Assembly (NCBI GenBank): GCA_030691295.1 | Contig: JAUYEQ010000580.1 | Coordinates: 1 to 18,740 of the forward strand | From: Bacteroidota bacterium | GTDB lineage: Bacteria > Bacteroidota > Bacteroidia > Bacteroidales > Prolixibacteraceae | Direction: 5' to 3' | DNA: 18,740 nt | In this document: positions 8,145 through 14,783 of the stretch, one piece after another | Layout: each line of letters opens with the position of its first letter | How positions within the stretch are numbered: the stretch's first letter is position 1 | Notes under the pieces: generated by a model | Seen by the model: the letters and a program-made list of their open reading frames with translations, nothing else | What the model was told of the DNA's origin: nothing | The model's database searches: none | Program-made: the position numbers and the translations under genes

Positions 8145-10477
8145 TGGCGAACAATTACCTGTTATTCATAGCATTTATCTTTCTGACAATCTTTAGTGTC
8201 AATTCTCAGCCAACTATTGGCGAATGGACCGATTATCAATCGTATGCCCATGCGAAAAATGTGGTTGATACTGGCGAAAAAATTTATTGTGTTACTGAAG
8301 GCGGCTTGTTTTCGTACAACAAAACAGATAACAGTATTCAGAAAATGTCGGGGATTAATGGTCTTTCTGATGCAGGTGTTGAGCGGCTGGCATACAGTAA
8401 AGAGAATAAATTGCTGTTAGTAGCCTATGAGAATGCAAATGTTGATTTAATATTTGATACCAAAATTTTTAACCTATCCGACATCAAAAGGAAGCAAATA
8501 CCTGCTGATAAAAAAATCAATAATGTATTGTTTGTCGGGAATCTGGCATATCTCTCCTGTGGTTTCGGCATTGTGGTCATCAACCTCGAACGCAAGGAAA
8601 TAAAGGACACTTATTTTATTGGTCAGGATGGCGCCTATGTCAATGTTCAGGATATGGCTACCGATGGCACCTTTTTGTATGCGGCCACTACTACCGGAAT
8701 ATTTAAAGCACTTGCTTCGGAACCCAACCTTCAGAATTACAACAACTGGAGCCGGATTACAAACATTCCCAATGCCAGCAAAAAGTTCAGCAAAATAAAA
8801 TATTTTGAAGGGAAAATCTTTGCCAATTATACTCCCGACGAGTGGGCGCAGGACGAAATGTACCAACTGACAGAAGATAATTGGGTGCGTTTCCTGCCAC
8901 GTGTTAATTATGTTTCGGATGTGACGATAAGTGGGAATTACCTCGTTTTTTCAAGCAGGGAAGAGATTTTTATTTACGATGATAAACTTGAACTAATAAA
9001 GTATGTTTATCAATATTCGTTTTCAGGAAAAGAAGAAAAGCCTATCAGTACAATGTGCGCAGTTTTGGACGATCAGAATGTACTTTGGATTGCCGACCAG
9101 AAATATGGGCTGATCAAAGTCGGAACTCAAACCGAAAAAATTGTTCCCGACGGGCCCATTGACAACAAAATATTTTCGCTTTCAATGAATGGCAATGACC
9201 TTTGGATTACTCCCGGCGGCAAGTCAAATCCGTGGGGAAATCTTTATAACCAACCGCAGTTTCAACTTAACCGCGAGGGAAAGTGGTCGGTTTTTGACCG
9301 GAATGTTTTCCCCATTTTAAACGATTTACGCGATATGGTTTGTGTTATTTCCGACCCGAAAGATCCGGATCATTTTTTTGCAGGTTCCTGGGGCGGAGGT
9401 GTTCTCGAATTTAAAGCCGGTAAGTTTCACAAACAGCATAACAACCTCAACAGCAGCTTGCAAACCCAATTGCCAGGCCAACCAAACGATCCCTATGTCC
9501 GTATCGGCGGGATGGATTTTGATTCGAAAGGAAACCTTTGGGTAACCAACTCCGGAGTTGCCAATGTGCTTTCTGTTTTTCAGACTGACGGACAATGGAA
9601 ATCTTATGAGTTAAGTGGAATTGCCAATAATACTTTCATCGGAAAAGTGCTGGTGACCAAAGACGATGATAAATGGATTATCCTTGGCCGTGGTCAGTAC
9701 ATGTATGCACTTAGTGGTGACGACGAACAATCTAAAATGCAAAAAGTTACGGCCTATTTCTCCAACGGAAAGGAAGAGCTTTATACGGATATGAGGGATG
9801 TAAATGCCATTGCCGAAGATCAAAATGGTGAATTATGGCTGGGCACATCAGGCGGAGTGGCAGTATTCACGAATCCCCAAAAGATATGGGAAGATGCCAC
9901 AATGTTTGCAACACGCCCCGGATTAGACCTGAACGATGGAAAATTTCATCCTTTGCTCGAAAAAGAATCAATTACCGCCATCGCTATTGATGGGGCAAAC
10001 CGGAAATGGATTGGAACCAAAACTTCCGGCGTATTTTTAATTTCTGAAAATGGTGATACTGAGCTTGAACATTTTAATATGGAGAACAGTCCGCTGCCAA
10101 CCGATGAAATTACCGACATCGCAATTAACCAAAAATCCGGCGAAGTTTTTATCGGGACCTCAGTCGGGTTGATTTCGTACATGGGAGAGGCAACTGCCGG
10201 CAACGAAGAATTTGCTGATGTTTATGTCTATCCAAACCCGGTTCGCGAAACTTATGACGGTCCGATCGTTGTAAAAGGACTGGTTGAAGATACCGATTTA
10301 CGAATTACCGATATTAGCGGGAACCTGGTGCACAAAACTACTTCACTGGGCGGCCAGGCAATATGGGATGGTAAAAATTTGAACGGAAACCGCTGCAAAA
10401 CCGGAGTCTATCTGGTTTTTATGAGCGATGCATCAGGAAATAAAACGATGGTGACCAAACTTTTATTTATCCATTAA
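8144..10477 (+). CDS. porZ: PorZ-like type IX secretion system surface protein
   Basis: A 777-residue secreted protein, about the size of Porphyromonas gingivalis PorZ. It has an N-terminal signal peptide (hydrophobic residues about 5-20, ending near VNSQ), then two long beta-propeller regions with repeated blades of the form LWIAD.KYGLIKV, LWVTNSG and LWLGTSGGVAVF, typical of two-component-regulator propellers. The C-terminal domain (about 694-777) starts at VYVYPNPVRE and ends in the TGVYLV...KLLF pattern of type A sorting domains. In P. gingivalis, PorZ is part of the surface attachment complex with PorU, PorV and PorQ and binds anionic LPS to hand it to the sortase PorU. I infer the same here from architecture and length. 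It is coupled to rdgB (TAATG), and recO follows after 12 bases. None of the other por genes is in the window. Confidence 0.82.
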   Translation: MANNYLLFIAFIFLTIFSVNSQPTIGEWTDYQSYAHAKNVVDTGEKIYCVTEGGLFSYNKTDNSIQKMSGINGLSDAGVERLAYSKENKLLLVAYENANVDLIFDTKIFNLSDIKRKQIPADKKINNVLFVGNLAYLSCGFGIVVINLERKEIKDTYFIGQDGAYVNVQDMATDGTFLYAATTTGIFKALASEPNLQNYNNWSRITNIPNASKKFSKIKYFEGKIFANYTPDEWAQDEMYQLTEDNWVRFLPRVNYVSDVTISGNYLVFSSREEIFIYDDKLELIKYVYQYSFSGKEEKPISTMCAVLDDQNVLWIADQKYGLIKVGTQTEKIVPDGPIDNKIFSLSMNGNDLWITPGGKSNPWGNLYNQPQFQLNREGKWSVFDRNVFPILNDLRDMVCVISDPKDPDHFFAGSWGGGVLEFKAGKFHKQHNNLNSSLQTQLPGQPNDPYVRIGGMDFDSKGNLWVTNSGVANVLSVFQTDGQWKSYELSGIANNTFIGKVLVTKDDDKWIILGRGQYMYALSGDDEQSKMQKVTAYFSNGKEELYTDMRDVNAIAEDQNGELWLGTSGGVAVFTNPQKIWEDATMFATRPGLDLNDGKFHPLLEKESITAIAIDGANRKWIGTKTSGVFLISENGDTELEHFNMENSPLPTDEITDIAINQKSGEVFIGTSVGLISYMGEATAGNEEFADVYVYPNPVRETYDGPIVVKGLVEDTDLRITDISGNLVHKTTSLGGQAIWDGKNLNGNRCKTGVYLVFMSDASGNKTMVTKLLFIH

Positions 10478-10489
10478 AACTGACAACCA

Positions 10490-11215
10490 GTGCTCGAAAA
10501 AACTCGGGGCATCTTTTTACATTCAGTAAAATATTCCGAAACCAGCATTATTGCTGTAATTTATACTGAATCTTTTGGCCGCCAGTCGTTCATGATTAAT
10601 GGTGCAAGAAGTAAAAAATCGACTGTTAAATCGGTTGCTTTTCAACCACTTTATCTTCTCGATCTTGAAATTTATTACAAAACTGGCCGCGAAATCCATC
10701 GGTTGAAAGATGTCCGGATTACAAATCCTTTTTCTACCATTCCGTTTGATATCCGGAAAAGTTCACAGGTAATTTTTTTGGCCGAAATACTTTACAAATG
10801 TTTAAAGGAAGAAGAACCCAATCCGGGCTTGTTTCATTTTATATACAATTCATTGAGTTTTCTTGATTTGTCTGATCAGGGGATTAGTAATTTCCACGTT
10901 TGGTTCCTGTTTAAACTGACACAGTTTTTAGGAATCTATCCAAGTCGTGACAATGCGCTGATCAGCAATTATTTTGACTTACAAAAAGCAAGGTTTGTAA
11001 GCAATGAGCCAATCCACAATCAGTTTACCGATAAGCACATAACCGGATTGTTGGCAATGCTTTTCGATATTGATTTTTCGTCGCTTGGGAAACTGGAATA
11101 TAGTCAAAATGAACGGCGGCAACTGCGTGAGAAGTTGCTGGAATATTACAGAATTCATTTTGACAACATGGGTGAGATAAAATCATTGGATATTCTGAGA
11201 GAAGTTTTACGCTGA
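10490..11215 (+). CDS. recO: DNA repair protein RecO
   Basis: A 241-residue RecO, which with RecR loads RecA onto SSB-coated gaps in the RecF pathway. The N-terminal OB fold (about residues 1-78) has the typical KTRGIFLHSVKYSETS opening and a basic SKKSTVK segment. The helical middle (about 85-150) and the C-terminal part match family length and layout. The Cys4 zinc site of some RecO proteins is absent: the stretch around YPSRDNALISNYFDL has no cysteines. The start is GTG at 10490; no better ATG exists near the conserved N-terminus. It lies 12 bases after porZ, so it is probably the last gene of the kinase-rdgB-porZ transcript. No strong terminator hairpin is visible after it. Confidence 0.93.
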   Translation: MLEKTRGIFLHSVKYSETSIIAVIYTESFGRQSFMINGARSKKSTVKSVAFQPLYLLDLEIYYKTGREIHRLKDVRITNPFSTIPFDIRKSSQVIFLAEILYKCLKEEEPNPGLFHFIYNSLSFLDLSDQGISNFHVWFLFKLTQFLGIYPSRDNALISNYFDLQKARFVSNEPIHNQFTDKHITGLLAMLFDIDFSSLGKLEYSQNERRQLREKLLEYYRIHFDNMGEIKSLDILREVLR

Positions 11216-11236
11216 TTTATTTATTGAATAAATCAT

Positions 11237-11244
11237 TATATTTG
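11237..11244 (+). promoter_or_regulatory. Possible distal -7 box for the aminotransferase-like gene
   Basis: TATATTTG matches TAnnTTTG in the 98-base gap after recO, about 70 bases before the preferred ATG. A second match lies nearer the gene, so at most one or both may serve it. Confidence 0.35.
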
Positions 11245-11287
11245 AAAGTGAATGCCATTTGAAATGCAACCAAACAGCATATTTTTT

Positions 11288-11295
11288 TAACTTTG
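11288..11295 (+). promoter_or_regulatory. Proximal -7 box for the aminotransferase-like gene
   Basis: TAACTTTG matches TAnnTTTG exactly, 18 bases before the ATG at 11314. It contains the TTG at 11293 that would otherwise be read as the start codon, which argues for the downstream ATG. Confidence 0.5.
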
Positions 11296-11313
11296 CCGGT
11301 CAATATTTACAAA

Positions 11314-12489
11314 ATGTCTCAAACGAAATTATCCGCCACCAAAGGAAGTATATTTTCCGCCATTAATAAACTGGTTACCGAAACCGGTGCTATTGATCTT
11401 TCTATAGGGAAAACTGATTTCCCGTGCCCTGAAAAACTGGCAGAACTGGCAGCAACATATATTCGGTCGGGATACAATAATTATGCACCACACGAAGGCG
11501 TCAGCGAATTACGTGCTGTAATTTCTACAAGGGTAAAAGGCCTGTACAAGCGTTCATATAATCCTGAAACAGAAATTACAATCACCGCCGGCCCTGTTCA
11601 GGCAATAATGACTGCAATAAGTTCGGTGGTAAAAGACGAAGACGAAGTAATCCTTTTTGAACCCGCCTACGAATCGTATGCGCCGGCAATTGTTCATGCT
11701 GGTGCCCGCCCTGTTTATGTTGCTCTTAAATTGCCTGATTTTCATATCGACTGGGAAGAAGTCCGAAAAATGGTTTCTTCGAAAACACGGATGATTATTC
11801 TCAATTCGCCGCACAATCCTACCGGTTCTGTTTTGTCTGAATCGGATCTGATTCAGTTGCAAAAACTAATAAACGGAACCAACATCGTTGTTCTGAGCGT
11901 TGAGGTTTTCGAATCAATCGTGTATGACAACAGCACCCATCAAAGTGTAGCCAAATTTGACAAGTTGGCTGAGCGGAGTTTTGTGGTTTCTTCATTTGGT
12001 CCGGTTTTCAATATCAATGGCTGGGGTCTGGCCTATATTCTGGCGCCCGAGAAATTAATGACCGAATTCCGGAGGATACAGCAATTCCAGATTTACAATG
12101 TTAATACACCGCTTCAGTATGCCCTTTCGGAATATTTACTGACGGAAGATTCAAAGAAGGATATTTCAGAAATGTATCAGGGCAAACGAAACTATTTTAA
12201 CCGTTTGTTGGGCGGAAGTTTGTTTAAGATTATTCCTTCTCAGGGAAGTTATTTCGAAATACTCGATTATTCTGCCATCTCTGATGAGTCGGATACCGAC
12301 TTCACTTACCGTCTGGCAACAGAATACGGAGTGGGAGTTGTTCCTGTTTCCGCTTTTATTCACGAAAAAAACAAGCAGAGAATGGTACGTATTTGTTTTG
12401 CAAAAAACAATGAAACCCTCGAAGTTGCTGCTGAACGCCTACGATTGGTTACTTCATTAAAATTGAATACCGGCTCAGTTTTCAAATGA
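11314..12489 (+). CDS. Aminotransferase class I/II homologue lacking the PLP lysine (probable pseudoenzyme)
   Basis: A 391-residue protein of the methionine/kynurenine-type class I aminotransferase group, complete and without frameshifts. The scaffold is well kept: NNYAPHEGVSELR, FEPAYESYAPA, NSPHNPTG, AERSFVVSSFG, QFQIYNVNTPLQYALSEYL, and the terminal carboxylate-binding Arg in MVRICFAKNNET. The cofactor site is not. The Schiff-base Lys of SFGK is Pro230 (SFGPVFNINGWG). The pyridine-binding Asp of LSDEVYE is Val196 and its Tyr is Phe (LSVEVFE). The phosphate loop GAT(E/Q) reads GPVQ (93-96). The Lys of TGWK is Gly. By family knowledge it cannot form an internal aldimine, so transamination is not expected; a ligand-binding, structural or regulatory role is inference. 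An upstream TTG at 11293 would add seven residues but sits inside a -7 box, and homologues begin near MSxxKL. Confidence 0.85.
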   Translation: MSQTKLSATKGSIFSAINKLVTETGAIDLSIGKTDFPCPEKLAELAATYIRSGYNNYAPHEGVSELRAVISTRVKGLYKRSYNPETEITITAGPVQAIMTAISSVVKDEDEVILFEPAYESYAPAIVHAGARPVYVALKLPDFHIDWEEVRKMVSSKTRMIILNSPHNPTGSVLSESDLIQLQKLINGTNIVVLSVEVFESIVYDNSTHQSVAKFDKLAERSFVVSSFGPVFNINGWGLAYILAPEKLMTEFRRIQQFQIYNVNTPLQYALSEYLLTEDSKKDISEMYQGKRNYFNRLLGGSLFKIIPSQGSYFEILDYSAISDESDTDFTYRLATEYGVGVVPVSAFIHEKNKQRMVRICFAKNNETLEVAAERLRLVTSLKLNTGSVFK

Positions 12490-12600
12490 GATTTATGTTT
12501 CTTCAGTTTTTTTCCAGATGTGTTATTCAACCATCTGCTTGTATCGAACGAAGTATGAGTTTTTCCGTATAAAAATATTATTTAAGGAATTGTTCATTTA

Positions 12601-12635
12601 TTGTATACAAACGGTTCATTCCTGAAACGTCGTTT
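12601..12635. promoter_or_regulatory. Palindromes ahead of the sugar-binding lipoprotein gene
   Basis: The 214-base gap before the lipoprotein gene holds a perfect 10-bp palindrome, TTGTATACAA (12601-12610), and an 11-base palindrome AAACG-T-CGTTT (12625-12635). The half-site AAACG also occurs at 12609-12613. CG-centred AACG/CGTT sites resemble operators of the LacI family, but the single-base spacer is unusual and no LacI-type gene is near. I saw no TAnnTTTG box in this gap. Confidence 0.25.
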
Positions 12636-12703
12636 GGGATCAGTTCTTCCCTTTCTTATGGTTATGGTATATTTCAATTATTCACTGATAAATTCCATCT
12701 ACT

Positions 12704-13714
12704 ATGAAGACCAAAATTTTATTTTATTTATTACTGGCAGGTTTGGTACTTGTCGGTTGTTCATCCGGAAAGCCAAAGATTGGTTTGCTGGTTCACAGTT
12801 TTGATACGCCACGCTGGCACAGTGATGAAAAATATTTTATCGAGGCCGTTGATCAGCTTGGAGGTGTTTCTGTTGTAAAAATGGCCGATAATGACGCACA
12901 GAAACAAATTGAGCAGGCCAAAGAAATGATCAATGCCGGAATATCCGTTTTGGTGGTAATTCCGGTTGACCAATTTTCTGCCGGACAGATTGTTGAGATG
13001 GCGCATAAAAGTAACATCAAAGTAATTGCTTACGACAGATTGATTAATAATTGCTGGCTCGATTATTACGTTTCTTCTGATAATGTGCGGATTGGTGAAA
13101 TTCAGGCTGAATACCTTGTAAACACTACCCCGAAAGGTAGTTATGCTCTTATCGGCGGACCTACTTACGACAATAACAGCCGGATGATTTTTCTCGGTCA
13201 GATGAATATTTTGCAACCTTATATTGAAAAAGGAGAGATTAAACTGGTTTACAATGTTTTTTCCGATTATTGGACCGAAGACGAAGGGTACAGGCATACT
13301 ATTCAACTGATACAATCCGCCAAAGGTACTGTGGATGCTATTCTTGCCGGAAACGATGCCATTGCTTTGGGTGTGCTACGGGCCTTAAAGGAGAATGGGA
13401 TGGCAGGGAAAGTAAAGCTTGCCGGACAAGATGCCGACTTGCCAAATATTCAGGAAATTATGAGGGGCAATCAAACCATGACAGTATATAAACCAATTAA
13501 AACCATGGCTTATACGGTTGCTGAACTAGCCATTCGTTTGGCAAATGAAAGTCCTGTTTCGCTGGCAACTTCAACCATCAGCAACGGCAACAGGTTAGTT
13601 CCTTCCTATTTGGTGAATCCGATGGCCATCAACGAGAGCAATATTCAGATGACTGTTGTGGCGGAAGGCTATCAGGAAGCAGAAAATCTTAATGTAAACG
13701 TACAAAAACGATGA
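12704..13714 (+). CDS. XylF-like sugar-binding lipoprotein
   Basis: A 336-residue periplasmic binding protein of the type I (ribose/xylose) fold. The signal sequence ends in a lipobox LVGC with Cys19, so it should be lipid-anchored, in the inner or outer membrane, facing the periplasm or surface. It follows E. coli xylose-binding protein XylF motif by motif: a PRW pair (Arg37-Trp38) in the first strand region, AYDRLI, AGNDAIALG, GQDADL and TMTVYKPI. These are the ligand-contact segments in XylF, so a pentose or similar sugar is the likely ligand (inference). No permease, ATPase, sugar kinase, isomerase or sensor kinase is adjacent. The gene has its own 214-base upstream gap and ends directly at a strong terminator, so it looks monocistronic. 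The start is the ATG that begins the signal peptide. Confidence 0.88.
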   Translation: MKTKILFYLLLAGLVLVGCSSGKPKIGLLVHSFDTPRWHSDEKYFIEAVDQLGGVSVVKMADNDAQKQIEQAKEMINAGISVLVVIPVDQFSAGQIVEMAHKSNIKVIAYDRLINNCWLDYYVSSDNVRIGEIQAEYLVNTTPKGSYALIGGPTYDNNSRMIFLGQMNILQPYIEKGEIKLVYNVFSDYWTEDEGYRHTIQLIQSAKGTVDAILAGNDAIALGVLRALKENGMAGKVKLAGQDADLPNIQEIMRGNQTMTVYKPIKTMAYTVAELAIRLANESPVSLATSTISNGNRLVPSYLVNPMAINESNIQMTVVAEGYQEAENLNVNVQKR

Positions 13715-13717
13715 ATA

Positions 13718-13749
13718 AAAAAAGGGACACCCTGCGGTATCCCTTTTTT
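13718..13749. terminator. Bidirectional terminator between the XylF-like gene and the SPOR lipoprotein gene
   Basis: A6 and GGGACACC (13718-13731) face GGTATCCC and T6 (13736-13749) across the 4-base loop CTGC, with one C-A mismatch in the stem. It starts four bases after the plus-strand stop and lies 18 bases beyond the minus-strand stop, and has A/T runs on both sides, so it can serve both convergent genes. Confidence 0.9.
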
Positions 13750-13766
13750 ACTTTATTCTGAGAGCT

Positions 13767-14258
13767 TTATTTCTTGATCAGTAACCAGCTGTCGGCATAT
13801 TTCGGATAATCATTTCTGATTTTCTGAACACGGCTACGGGCAGCAGCTTCATCATTAAAAGAATCGACACAAACTCTGTAATAGCCAGTTTCGCTGTGCA
13901 GAATAATTGGTTTAAAGCCCAGTTGAGCCATTTCCTGTTTGAAACGTCCGGCATTTTCGTTGCTGCTGAAACTTCCAACAATCACGAAGAAGCTTTTGCT
14001 TCCGTAAGCGGCCTGATCTTCAGCTGAGAATGTAAAATTTTCACTCCGAATTGATACTGGTTTTCCTGTAACAGATTTATCGGCAGTTTCGTACATGGTA
14101 TCCGAAGTTGGATTTTCGCGTACAGCAGGCACTGAAAAAACTTTGGTTTCTGCGGTTGTTTCTGTTTTTGGAGCTGCCTGACTCTTTTTAGACTTGAATA
14201 CTTTACATCCGCTTGTAAGCAATGCCAATGTAAAAGCAACTAAGATAATTTTCTTCAT
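13767..14258 (-). CDS. SPOR domain lipoprotein
   Basis: A 163-residue protein with a lipoprotein signal (lipobox LTSGC, Cys18), a low-complexity Lys/Thr/Glu/Pro-rich linker (about residues 19-85) and a C-terminal SPOR domain (about 88-162) with the characteristic FFVIVGSFSS opening, an Ala/Arg-rich helix, a YYRVCVDSF strand and a second repeat. SPOR domains bind glycan strands stripped of stem peptides, often at division sites. In this setting it is probably an envelope protein that contacts peptidoglycan. The single Cys in the second half is probably incidental. A -7 box lies 26 bases upstream of the ATG, and the gene shares a bidirectional terminator with its convergent neighbour. It appears to be transcribed alone. 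Confidence 0.9.
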   Translation of the reverse strand: MKKIILVAFTLALLTSGCKVFKSKKSQAAPKTETTAETKVFSVPAVRENPTSDTMYETADKSVTGKPVSIRSENFTFSAEDQAAYGSKSFFVIVGSFSSNENAGRFKQEMAQLGFKPIILHSETGYYRVCVDSFNDEAAARSRVQKIRNDYPKYADSWLLIKK

Positions 14259-14283
14259 GGTAAAAACGTATTAAAATTGGTTT

Positions 14284-14291
14284 CAAATTTA
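14284..14291 (-). promoter_or_regulatory. -7 promoter box for the SPOR lipoprotein gene
   Basis: On the minus strand this reads TAAATTTG, an exact TAnnTTTG match, 26 bases before the ATG at 14258. It lies in the 162-base gap that otherwise shows nothing I can name. Confidence 0.5.
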
Positions 14292-14420
14292 CAAAAGATC
14301 AACTACCGATTTGTTAAAATAAAGGTGTGTCAATCAATTATTTATTAACAATGCATTCTCTGTGAATCTTTCTGAATGTTGATTTGTTTGTAAAAAACGA
14401 AACAACTCCAGTCAGCAGCT

Positions 14421-14666
14421 TTAGAAATTGAGCTTATTACGCATAAAACGCTGACCTTTAACCGATCTGTAAAAACTTACCTGCCGAATGGCTTTTAGCC
14501 GCGTATCATGCTTTTCCGAATACATCAGAACCCATGGACCCCGATCCTTTGTAGGAGTTATCTGGTTTGTATTGTGCATTTCGAGCACTTTTTCAAGATC
14601 CTCAAAATAACCGTAATAAAAGGCTCCGGAATCAGGAGAATAGATCGCATAAGAATGAAAACTCAT
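14421..14666 (-). CDS. Small GIY-YIG-fold protein with catalytic residues missing
   Basis: An 81-residue protein matching the standalone GIY-YIG (UPF0213-like) nuclease family over its whole length: AIYS (residues 7-10, for GIY), FYYGY (16-20, for YIG), the DLEK..L..HN helix (23-32), the RGPWVLMYSE strand (42-51) and the final basic helix. Both Tyr residues remain. The helix Arg (usually DLEKRL) is Val27, and the metal-binding Glu (usually A.KRE) is Val63 in AIRQV. By family knowledge, loss of Arg and Glu should abolish cleavage. A nucleic-acid-binding role or decay is inference; the intact reading frame and -7 box favour expression. The function of standalone family members is itself unclear. 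Confidence 0.75.
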   Translation of the reverse strand: MSFHSYAIYSPDSGAFYYGYFEDLEKVLEMHNTNQITPTKDRGPWVLMYSEKHDTRLKAIRQVSFYRSVKGQRFMRNKLNF

Positions 14667-14750
14667 TTTAAAAATGTTTATTGCGGCAGGAAACCAGTAT
14701 AAATATATTTTTCAATACTGAAAATAACTTTTCCTCCCCGATTGAGCTTG

Positions 14751-14758
14751 CAAAAATA
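14751..14758 (-). promoter_or_regulatory. -7 promoter box for the GIY-YIG-like gene
   Basis: On the minus strand this reads TATTTTTG, an exact TAnnTTTG match, in the 117-base gap after the acyl-CoA dehydrogenase stop. It would give a leader of about 75 bases and indicates independent transcription. Confidence 0.45.
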
Positions 14759-14783
14759 CTAAAAATGCCCGGTTTTTATCAGT

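Noticed and set aside
12515..12537. CAGATG/CATCTG hairpin after the aminotransferase-like gene, considered as its terminator
   Set aside because: The 6-bp stem has an 11-base loop and no following T-run on the plus strand, so it is too weak to call.
12601..12804. Open frame of 67 codons ahead of and overlapping the sugar-binding gene
   Set aside because: It starts at a TTG, has no recognisable motif and runs into the lipoprotein signal sequence in another frame; the lipoprotein frame is clearly the coding one.
12761..13315. 184-codon frame antisense to the sugar-binding lipoprotein
   Set aside because: The plus-strand frame has a lipobox and XylF motifs; the antisense product has no recognisable features.
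14695..14720. CAGTAT/ATACTG inverted repeat before the GIY-YIG-like gene
   Set aside because: It has a 6-bp AT-rich stem and a 14-base loop, expected by chance in such a gap.
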